This document shows, in pieces, positions 1-5,878 of a DNA stretch of 64,000 bases. Numbering within the stretch: position 1 is the stretch's first letter; each line of letters starts with the position of its first letter. The stretch lies in contig NZ_JAJNEC010000005.1 of assembly GCF_021044425.1 (NCBI RefSeq), positions 2,480,001-2,544,000 of the forward strand, read 5' to 3'. The stretch is from Niabella pedocola. GTDB lineage: Bacteria; Bacteroidota; Bacteroidia; Chitinophagales; Chitinophagaceae. The notes beneath the pieces are model-generated. The model did no database searches, had not been told where the DNA came from, and saw only the letters and a list, made by a program, of their open reading frames with translations. The position numbers and the translations under genes are program-made.

Positions 1-1
1 A

Positions 2-1042
2 GCCACTTCTTTTGGTGCGCCTACGGAAATTGAGGTGGAAATGGCGGAACTGATCAAATCCATGGTGCCCAATGTAGACCTGATCCGTATGGTAAACAGC
101 GGAACGGAAGCCTGCATGAGTGCGCTCCGGGTGGCCCGGGGCTATACCGGCCGCAATAAATTTATCAAGTTTGAAGGCTGTTACCATGGTCATGCGGACC
201 CCTTCCTGGTAAAGGCGGGTAGCGGGGTGGCTACGTTTAACATACAAACCGTACCGGGGATCACTGCCGGTGCGGCCAATGATACATTGACCTGCGCATA
301 TAACGATCTGGCAGCGGTGGAACGGCTGGTTCAGGAACATAAAGGAGAGATCGCTGCTATTATTGTAGAGCCGGTGGCGGGAAATATGGGTTGTATCATT
401 CCGGAACCGGGTTTCCTGGAAGGGCTGCGCCGTATTTGCGATGAAGAAGGAATGGTATTGATCTTCGACGAAGTGATGAATGGCTTTCGCCTGGCACTGG
501 GCGGGGCACAGGAGCGCCTGGGTATTGATGCAGACCTGGTAACATACGGTAAAGTGATCGGTGCAGGCATGCCGGTAGGAGCTTTTGGAGGAAAGCGTCC
601 TATAATGGAAGTGGTAGCCCCGCTGGGTGGCGTATACCAGGCCGGTACGCTGAGTGGCAACCCGGTAGCGATGACGGCCGGACTTACCCTGTTAAAAGCG
701 CTGAAAGAAACGCCTGAATTACTGGTAGAACTGGATGAAAAAACGATCTACCTGAAAGATGGGCTGGATGCAGTATTGAAGGCATGGGGGCAGCCCTATG
801 TGATCAACCAGTTTGGCAGTATGATTAGTATACACTTCTCCGATCAGCCGGTGGTGAATTTTGCTACAGCGGCAGCTTCGGATCTTGCACGGTTCAACCG
901 GTTTTTTCATGCATTGCTGAAACGGGGCATTTACCTGCCGCCTTCTGCCTTTGAAAGCTGGTTTTTGAACAATGCACTTACCAAGGACGACCTGGATGAA
1001 ACCATACGGGCGGTGAAAGAAAGCCTGGAAGAGATCGGCTGA
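2..1042 (+). CDS. hemL: glutamate-1-semialdehyde 2,1-aminomutase, 5' end cut by window edge
   Basis: This PLP enzyme converts glutamate-1-semialdehyde to 5-aminolevulinate in the C5 route of tetrapyrrole synthesis in the cytoplasm. The frame is open from base 2 (reading ATSFGAPTEIEVEMAEL, a family-typical stretch), so the gene begins upstream of the window and the first in-window start-like codon at 35 is not the real start. About 346 residues are visible against a usual length near 430, so roughly 80-90 are missing. The PLP-binding lysine sits in YGKVIGAGMPVGAF (Lys codon 551-553), and FDEVMNGFR supplies the cofactor aspartate region. It converges with the DinB-like gene 29 bases downstream. 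Identity is secure by motif; start is outside the view. Confidence 0.95.
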   Translation, partial: ATSFGAPTEIEVEMAELIKSMVPNVDLIRMVNSGTEACMSALRVARGYTGRNKFIKFEGCYHGHADPFLVKAGSGVATFNIQTVPGITAGAANDTLTCAYNDLAAVERLVQEHKGEIAAIIVEPVAGNMGCIIPEPGFLEGLRRICDEEGMVLIFDEVMNGFRLALGGAQERLGIDADLVTYGKVIGAGMPVGAFGGKRPIMEVVAPLGGVYQAGTLSGNPVAMTAGLTLLKALKETPELLVELDEKTIYLKDGLDAVLKAWGQPYVINQFGSMISIHFSDQPVVNFATAAASDLARFNRFFHALLKRGIYLPPSAFESWFLNNALTKDDLDETIRAVKESLEEIG

Positions 1043-1071
1043 TGCCGCGTTTGCGTGTAAATAAGCCGCCC

Positions 1072-1587
1072 TTACGCAGATATCATCGCATCAATCCGCT
1101 CCTTTTGCCGCAGGTGATGCCGTAAATGCATATCTGCAAACTGCAGCCATTCGGCGGCGCTGAAATATTGAAACCCGGGATGCAGCGTTTTACCACCTTT
1201 ATGACCGGCATTGCGGAACAGCTGATGTACGTTTTTGTTGAGGGCGGTTAGTTGTTGAAGGAGCTGCTCCTTATTGGTTGGCTGGGGAAGATTGATGTCG
1301 TTAAACGGATTCTCCAGCTGTTGGTTGGGAAAACTGTTGGCTGCAAACATAGCAGCAGCGGCCGGCGTCATTTTTTCATCGCTATATTTATCCGTTTCCA
1401 GCGCGGCCTTCATCTGCGACACATAAAATTCGGTATCACTAATCAGGTGTTTGTAAACCTGACCAAGCGACCAGCTTCCCGGAGCCGGCCGCCGTTGTAA
1501 CTGCTGAAGGGTATATGCATCGAGGTAGCCGATCCACAGCGTAATGCTGCTGTTGAATGCTGATAGTAATTTCGCAATGGATAACAT
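1072..1587 (-). CDS. DinB-like (DinB_2) metal-binding protein
   Basis: A 171-residue soluble protein of the DinB/YfiT-like four-helix superfamily, which binds a divalent metal through three histidines; members act in thiol transfer or remain unassigned (this is not DinB DNA polymerase). The visible triad candidates are His47 in YKHLISDTE and His154/His157/His158 in MHLRHHLRQK, together with the family's W-S-x-x-x-V-x-H-L pattern (GSWSLGQVYKHL). It is a monocistronic minus-strand gene converging on hemL. A poor -7 box match (CGAACTTA on the plus strand, 1595-1602) precedes the start. The specific substrate cannot be told from sequence. Confidence 0.8.
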   Translation of the reverse strand: MLSIAKLLSAFNSSITLWIGYLDAYTLQQLQRRPAPGSWSLGQVYKHLISDTEFYVSQMKAALETDKYSDEKMTPAAAAMFAANSFPNQQLENPFNDINLPQPTNKEQLLQQLTALNKNVHQLFRNAGHKGGKTLHPGFQYFSAAEWLQFADMHLRHHLRQKERIDAMISA

Positions 1588-1621
1588 AGTATTACGAACT
1601 TACCAAATTCCGGTGGTATTT

Positions 1622-1641
1622 CGGAGACATGCGATGCTCCG
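1622..1641 (-). terminator. possible hairpin between ORF6N gene and DinB-like gene
   Basis: An imperfect inverted repeat (CGGAG, then CAT/ATG, closing with CTCCG) lies just after the stop of the ORF6N gene on the minus strand. There is no T-run behind it, so termination is only a possibility. Confidence 0.25.
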
Positions 1642-1650
1642 GTAAAAGAC

Positions 1651-2229
1651 TTAAGGCCTCTGGAACCCGATCCGGTCGCGGTGTTCCCATTTTCGTTGGG
1701 CCGCTTTTTCATCCAGTAAATTTTCAATGGCGTCATAGATGGACGAAAGCTGTACATCGTGCTCGGTAATATGTTGCTGGATCTGTTTTAACTGCTCCCG
1801 TATATCACCCTGTTCAAGCACAATCCGCCGGATCTCTACAAATGCGCGCATAATGGCAATATTCATTTGAATGGCCTTGTCGCTGTTTAGCAAACCGCTT
1901 AACATGGCAATCCCTTGTTCGGTAAAAGCATAGGGCAGTGCCGTTCTGGGCCGTTTCCCGGGATATGTCATCACAATTTGTGATGACATACTTGTATTTT
2001 GTTGAAAATCAGCACCATGAAGTTGGTCGATTTGAGGCTTTAGCCCGGCAAATTCCTGTCTTGTCAGCTGAAACATAAAGTCTTTCGGAAACCGTTTGTT
2101 ATTTCTTTTTACGGTCTGATTTAACACCCTTGTTTCAACTTCATAAAGGACAGCGAGGTCAAAGTCAAGGATCACGCGTTCGCCGCGGATCTCATAGATG
2201 CGGTTTTGAATACTGCGGATGATTTGCAT
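1651..2229 (-). CDS. ORF6N domain-containing protein
   Basis: A 192-residue protein with an N-terminal ORF6N (KilA-N-related) DNA-binding domain at about residues 5-95, recognisable from IYEIRGERVILDFDLAVLY, the VKRNNKRFPKDFMFQL segment and the PYAFTEQGIAMLSGLL segment. The C-terminal third (about 125-180) is helical and probably a coiled coil (IREQLKQIQQHITEHDVQL). ORF6N proteins occur in phages and as lone chromosomal genes across Bacteroidota; their targets are generally unknown. No other phage-like gene is nearby, so this looks like a solitary copy. Unusually, the coding sequence contains a perfect 13-1-13 palindrome (1964-1990) over the SMSSQIVMTY codons. Confidence 0.85.
   Translation of the reverse strand: MQIIRSIQNRIYEIRGERVILDFDLAVLYEVETRVLNQTVKRNNKRFPKDFMFQLTRQEFAGLKPQIDQLHGADFQQNTSMSSQIVMTYPGKRPRTALPYAFTEQGIAMLSGLLNSDKAIQMNIAIMRAFVEIRRIVLEQGDIREQLKQIQQHITEHDVQLSSIYDAIENLLDEKAAQRKWEHRDRIGFQRP
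1964..1990. repeat. perfect 27-base palindrome inside the ORF6N gene
   Basis: Left arm TATGTCATCACAA, one central T, right arm TTGTGATGACATA: 13 bases pair perfectly with a single-base centre. It sits in coding sequence between the ORF6N core and the FTEQG segment. It could be an internal operator for the protein itself or a cruciform/hairpin; function is unknown. Confidence 0.85.
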
Positions 2230-2336
2230 AGGTTAACTATTTACTGTAAATATATGCAAATTATGTATAACATGTTTGGGTTTGCCAGGGCGGCTGCTGT
2301 TAACAAAGGTGATAGCGCGCCTGCTGCTAACCCCTG

Positions 2337-2344
2337 TATCTTTG
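2337..2344 (+). promoter_or_regulatory. -7 box TATCTTTG upstream of the SRPBCC gene
   Basis: Matches the Bacteroidota -7 consensus TAnnTTTG. Its position would start transcription near 2350, which argues against the longer reading of the next gene (from 2206 or 2254) and for a start at 2356 or 2377. No clear -33 element is visible. Confidence 0.4.
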
Positions 2345-2376
2345 TTGGGTTCGAAATGTTTCAAACTCAAAACAAT

Positions 2377-2865
2377 ATGCCGGTTATAAAACTGGAAACC
2401 TATATTCATGCGGATATCGAAACCTGTTTCGATCTGTCGAGAAGTATTGACCTGCACAGCTTTTCAACTGCTCAAACGGGCGAAAGGGCTATTGCCGGCA
2501 GAACCAGCGGACTGATCGGCGCGGATGAAACCGTAACCTGGCAGGCCACGCATTTTGGAATCCGTCAGCGGTTAACCTCAAAGATAACGGCTTACAACCG
2601 CCCTTTTCATTTCAGGGATGAACAGTTATGCGGTGCTTTCCGGTTTATAAAACACGATCATTATTTCAGCAGCATGGAAGGTTGCACCCTAATGAAGGAT
2701 GTGTTCTGTTTTCAGTCGCCAATGGGCATACTGGGCCGGATGGTTGATGCGGTAGTTATGAAGCGCTATCTTACCCGTTTTTTAACGAAGCGCAACGGGT
2801 TCATAAAAACAATTGCAGAATCGCCGGAAGACCGGGCACGCTTCCTGGAGCCTGCCGGAATTTAG
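2377..2865 (+). CDS. SRPBCC-fold (START-like) protein
   Basis: A 162-residue protein resembling the SRPBCC 'cell division inhibitor/ligand-binding' group common in Bacteroidota: it opens with the typical first strand and helix (VIKLETYIHADIETCFDLSR), followed by DLHSFS, an ETVTWQATHFGIRQRLTSKI strand pair, FRFIKHDHYF, and a long C-terminal helix ending in FLTKRNGFIK. The fold forms a hydrophobic cup for lipids or cofactors; the ligand here is unknown. The open frame extends upstream to 2206, but homology-like sequence begins at Met 2377 (Met 2356 is the alternative) and a -7 box at 2337-2344 fits that start. It converges with the SDR gene 15 bases away. Confidence 0.72.
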   Translation: MPVIKLETYIHADIETCFDLSRSIDLHSFSTAQTGERAIAGRTSGLIGADETVTWQATHFGIRQRLTSKITAYNRPFHFRDEQLCGAFRFIKHDHYFSSMEGCTLMKDVFCFQSPMGILGRMVDAVVMKRYLTRFLTKRNGFIKTIAESPEDRARFLEPAGI

Positions 2866-2880
2866 GAAATAGGGCGTTTG

Positions 2881-3564
2881 TTAATCCTGCTTTAACCCGA
2901 CAGCTTGTTGGGATAGCCGGGCAATATCTGTTACCTCAACTACAGCGGTCGGGTTGCCTTTGATCACCACATTGATCATAGCCTTGCCCACTTCTTCGAG
3001 CGTTAAAAAATAGGTACGGTTAAACGCCCGGAATAATGGGAACAGCACAAGAATTGCCCTGTAAATGCCTTTTACATTCCGCGCTCCTTTTGTGGGCTTC
3101 ATTACCGCAGGTCTGAAGTTATATACCGCTTTAAAAGGCAACTTCAACAGGTCGTTTTCTGTTTTTCCTTTAACCCTGGCCCACATCTGCCGCCCCTGTT
3201 CCGTGCTGTCGGTTCCTGCTCCTGAAACATAACAAAAGGTCATTTGCGGGTTCTGTGCAGCCAAAACCTTCGCAAAGTTGAGTGTAAGGGTATAGGTGAC
3301 AGCATAATAATCCGGTTCTTTCATGCCCACCGATGAAACGCCCAGGCAAAAATAACAGGCATCATACCCTTTTACCCGCTCCGCAATAGGACTGATATCG
3401 TTGAAATTGCTGTGCAGGATCTCTTCGATCTTCGGGTGCGAATAACCGGTAGGCTTCCTGTTGATGAGCAGGATCTTTTCTACAGCCGGGTTTGCAATAC
3501 ATTCCTGCAGTACCCCCTCGCCTACCATACCGGTAGCACCTGTGATGATTACGTTTAATTTCAT
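2881..3564 (-). CDS. atypical SDR / NAD(P)-binding epimerase-like protein
   Basis: A 227-residue single-domain Rossmann protein of the atypical short-chain dehydrogenase group. The dinucleotide-binding motif TGATGMVGEG lies at residues 8-17, with Arg36 (INRK) in the usual place for discriminating the adenosine ribose phosphate. A YVSGAGTDS segment matches the active-site strand of this group, but the classical YxxxK catalytic pair is not evident, so it may be a non-catalytic or oxidoreductase-like member. It is divergently placed from the Crp/Fnr gene across 172 bases. The substrate is unknown. Confidence 0.78.
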   Translation of the reverse strand: MKLNVIITGATGMVGEGVLQECIANPAVEKILLINRKPTGYSHPKIEEILHSNFNDISPIAERVKGYDACYFCLGVSSVGMKEPDYYAVTYTLTLNFAKVLAAQNPQMTFCYVSGAGTDSTEQGRQMWARVKGKTENDLLKLPFKAVYNFRPAVMKPTKGARNVKGIYRAILVLFPLFRAFNRTYFLTLEEVGKAMINVVIKGNPTAVVEVTDIARLSQQAVGLKQD

Positions 3565-3736
3565 CGGTATCTTTTAAAAGCAATGCACCGGCTAATAAAA
3601 CCGGCGTTGCTACTGTAAAAATAAAACATCCTGGCGGCTGTTTTTCATCCTTTACAAAATACTTGTATACTAAGTGTTTAACGGATGGCGGAAAAACTTG
3701 TCTATATTTATTTTCTAAGCAAAATCGATCTTCATT

Positions 3737-4324
3737 ATGCAGCAGCTATTTCAGGCAATCCGGCAGCTTGTTCCTGTAAGCGAACACGACGAGCAGGTGA
3801 TCGGCCGGCTTTTTACCCAAAAGCATTATAAGAAAGGTGCGTTCTTTTTACCAGAGGGAACAGTATGCCGGTATGCAGGTTTTATCAGCAAGGGACTGAT
3901 GCGGTTTTATATTAATATAGACGGAGAAGATAAAACCTATGGCTTCCTGCAGGAAAATCAATTTATCAGTAACTACGGCAGCTTTGTGCCGCAGATACCC
4001 TCTGCGCAGGCTATACAGGCATTGGAAGACAGCGAACTCTATGTGATTACGTATACCGGTCTGCAGCAACTGTACCAGGAGTTAACCCATGGTGAACGCA
4101 TGGGACGCATCATTATTGAGCAGGTTTTTATCCAGGCCCTTTCGGATCTGAATTCTTTTTATACAGATGACCCTGAAACAAGATACCGTAAATTTATTAC
4201 AGACCATCCGGATCTGCAGCAACGCATATCGCAGTACCATATTGCTTCTTTTGTAGGTGTAAAGCCCCAATCCCTCAGCCGTATCCGTAAAAGGATCCTT
4301 GAGCAGCGTGTAAAGCGTTCCTGA
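3737..4324 (+). CDS. Crp/Fnr family transcriptional regulator
   Basis: A 195-residue regulator with an N-terminal cyclic-nucleotide-binding-like beta-roll (about residues 20-115; note YKKGAFFLPEGTVCRYAGFISKG split by the phosphate-binding-cassette region) and a C-terminal helix-turn-helix (YHIASFVGVKPQSLSRIRKR). In this Bacteroidota subgroup the effector is usually unknown, and the canonical RxA cAMP-binding pair is not apparent. It has the same length and layout as the second Crp/Fnr gene at 24529. It is divergent from the SDR gene, an obvious candidate target, with the DUF4267-cupin gene downstream. Confidence 0.88.
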   Translation: MQQLFQAIRQLVPVSEHDEQVIGRLFTQKHYKKGAFFLPEGTVCRYAGFISKGLMRFYINIDGEDKTYGFLQENQFISNYGSFVPQIPSAQAIQALEDSELYVITYTGLQQLYQELTHGERMGRIIIEQVFIQALSDLNSFYTDDPETRYRKFITDHPDLQQRISQYHIASFVGVKPQSLSRIRKRILEQRVKRS

Positions 4325-4415
4325 AATATTATTAAGGCGCCATCATTTGTTAACCCAGGTGCATCGATTCCTTTTTTGCGAGGCTGAAATTTGTTGTCGA
4401 ACAAAATAAAAAAAT

Positions 4416-5321
4416 ATGACAACAAAAATTGCATGGGCTGTTTGCCTTTTTACAGGCTTGGGATTACTTTTTATCGGTGCGCGTTTTTTGCTGGATCCCC
4501 TGGTGGCATTGAGGGATTATGGCATCAGGGTGAATACGGGTGGTGATTTTTCATTGCATACCATTAAAGGGATCCGGGATCTGTTTTCCGGCCTGCTGAT
4601 CGTACTGCTCGTTTGTACCGGTCAACGCCGCGCATTGGGTATAAGTTTGCTGGCTGCAACAGTGGTGCCCCTTGGGGATCTGCTGATCGTGTGGAATAAA
4701 AGTGGCGATTACCGGTTGCTGATCCCGCATCTTATTGCGGTACTGATTTGCGTTATCATTGGTCCGTTATTGCTTATACGCAAAAAGGAAAAGCCTGCTA
4801 TTGCACGTACGCCGGCTCTGCTGATCCGCTCTGCAGCCGATTATGCTGAAACGGTTACGGAAGCCACTATTTACCCCGGCGATAAAACGCCCTGGCATTA
4901 TCATACATTGTTTGCAGAAACATTTGAAGTGATAGAAGGAGGCCTTCAGGTGGGCAAGAGCGGGCATTATCATCAATTGAAAAAAGGAGATCGCATAACA
5001 ATCGCTACCTGCGAGCGTCATTCTTTTTACAATAATACCGGCAGGGTATGCCGGGTAAGAACGGTGCTGCAACCCGGCAATCTCCGGTTTGAACAGGCGG
5101 GGCAGATCCTGACCGGGCTGGCCAATGACGGTTTCGCAAACAAACGGGGTATTCCCAAACGCTTAACCGACCTCGCATTGTTTTTATACCTGAGCGATTC
5201 CCGGTTGGTTGGGCCGGCAACATTAGCTGCACCTTTGTTTGCGGTTCTGGTACGGATGGCCGTAAAACGCGGACGTTTAAAAAACCTGATCCACCGCTAT
5301 TGTGTACCGGTTTCCGCCTGA
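4416..5321 (+). CDS. DUF4267 membrane domain fused to a cupin
   Basis: A 301-residue protein with two parts. Residues 1-122 form a four-helix membrane domain of the DUF4267 type (GARFLLDPLVALRDYGI, KGIRDLFSGLL, TGQRRALG, VPLGDLLIV are family-typical). Residues 138-230 form a single cupin barrel with metal-ligand candidates His161, His163, Glu168/Glu171 and His202 (PWHYH, EGG, CERHSF). A last hydrophobic helix-containing tail follows (about 250-300). Cupins of this kind bind small molecules or metals; attachment to DUF4267 would tether the barrel to the inner membrane. The activity is unknown. The stop codon lies inside a hairpin (5305-5329). Confidence 0.72.
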   Translation: MTTKIAWAVCLFTGLGLLFIGARFLLDPLVALRDYGIRVNTGGDFSLHTIKGIRDLFSGLLIVLLVCTGQRRALGISLLAATVVPLGDLLIVWNKSGDYRLLIPHLIAVLICVIIGPLLLIRKKEKPAIARTPALLIRSAADYAETVTEATIYPGDKTPWHYHTLFAETFEVIEGGLQVGKSGHYHQLKKGDRITIATCERHSFYNNTGRVCRVRTVLQPGNLRFEQAGQILTGLANDGFANKRGIPKRLTDLALFLYLSDSRLVGPATLAAPLFAVLVRMAVKRGRLKNLIHRYCVPVSA

Positions 5322-5329
5322 AACCGGTA
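5305..5329. terminator. hairpin overlapping the stop codon of the DUF4267-cupin gene
   Basis: TACCGGTTTC and GAAACCGGTA form a perfect 10-base stem with a 5-base loop; the TGA stop (5319-5321) lies partly in the right arm. No T-run follows, so it may be a weak terminator or an mRNA-stabilising hairpin. Confidence 0.4.
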
Positions 5330-5355
5330 ACCGCATCTTCAAACATGGCTTAAAA

Positions 5356-5384
5356 TTTGCATCCTGGTTTACGTTGTATATCTG
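5356..5384 (+). promoter_or_regulatory. promoter of the EncFtn-like gene
   Basis: TTTG at 5356-5359 and TATATCTG at 5377-5384 (one mismatch to TAnnTTTG) are separated by 17 bases, matching the -33/-7 arrangement of the primary Bacteroidota sigma factor. The predicted transcript would start near 5390, about 17 bases before the ATG. Confidence 0.5.
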
Positions 5385-5406
5385 TTTATATAAAAACCAA
5401 TAACAA

Positions 5407-5727
5407 ATGGGATTTGATCAATACCATGAGCCACCAGAAGAGCTCTCACAACCGGTACGCACCTTTGCCCGTATGATACAGTCGCTGATTGAAGAAGCGG
5501 AAGCCATCGATTGGTATGAACAACGGATTCATGTAGAAAAAGACCGGCAGGCCAAAAAAATCATGCAACATGCACAACAGGAGGAGTTCATTCATTTTGC
5601 AATGGACCTTGAATTTCTGCTGCGCAAAAAGAAAGAATGGCGCCTTGTTGTAAAAAACATATTATTTAAGGAAGGCGATATTATTGAGAACGCTGAGAAG
5701 GCGGAAGACAAAGCGGAAGATGCCTAG
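5407..5727 (+). CDS. encapsulated-ferritin-like protein (EncFtn family)
   Basis: A 106-residue two-helix protein closely matching EncFtn, the ferroxidase that works inside encapsulin iron-storage shells and forms a decameric ring whose dinuclear iron centres lie between subunits. The iron-site signature is intact: EEAEAIDWYEQR at residues 29-40 (Glu30, Glu32, Trp36, Tyr37) and QQEEFIHFAM at 57-66 (Glu60, His63). These align with the R. rubrum ligands Glu32, Glu62 and His65 with an offset of two. The tail after about residue 90 is charged (AEKAEDKAEDA) and has no hydrophobic encapsulin-targeting peptide. No encapsulin gene is present within the window. It has its own promoter, so it appears monocistronic. 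Confidence 0.85.
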   Translation: MGFDQYHEPPEELSQPVRTFARMIQSLIEEAEAIDWYEQRIHVEKDRQAKKIMQHAQQEEFIHFAMDLEFLLRKKKEWRLVVKNILFKEGDIIENAEKAEDKAEDA

Positions 5728-5775
5728 CCCGGTAAGATGAGCATGAGCTGTGGCAGAAATGCTTCAGCGGGTATG

Positions 5776-5783
5776 TACATTTG
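5776..5783 (+). promoter_or_regulatory. -7 box TACATTTG upstream of the GHL10-amidase gene
   Basis: Matches TAnnTTTG; it would give a leader of about 90 bases before the ATG at 5879. No convincing -33 element is visible. Confidence 0.3.
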
Positions 5784-5878
5784 TTTGCCCGGGACTGCTG
5801 CCATATACAGCATCCGGTATATAAATGTAGCCTTGCGGATAATTTGTTGTAAATTTATCTGCTCTATCCTAACATGCT

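Noticed and set aside
1..34. hemL apparently lacking its N-terminus
   Set aside because: The frame is open to base 2 with family-typical sequence, so the gene is cut by the window edge and is not truncated in the genome.
1043..1071. CGTTTGCG in the hemL/DinB gap as another LacI-like site
   Set aside because: It has no palindromic partner half, and it lies between convergent stop codons, where a promoter operator is not expected.
1651..2229. Possible prophage around the ORF6N gene
   Set aside because: No integrase, capsid, tail, lysis or attachment-site signal is nearby; lone ORF6N genes are common in Bacteroidota.
5407..5727. Ordinary ferritin, bacterioferritin or rubrerythrin
   Set aside because: The protein has only two helices and the EncFtn signature, not the four-helix ferritin arrangement.
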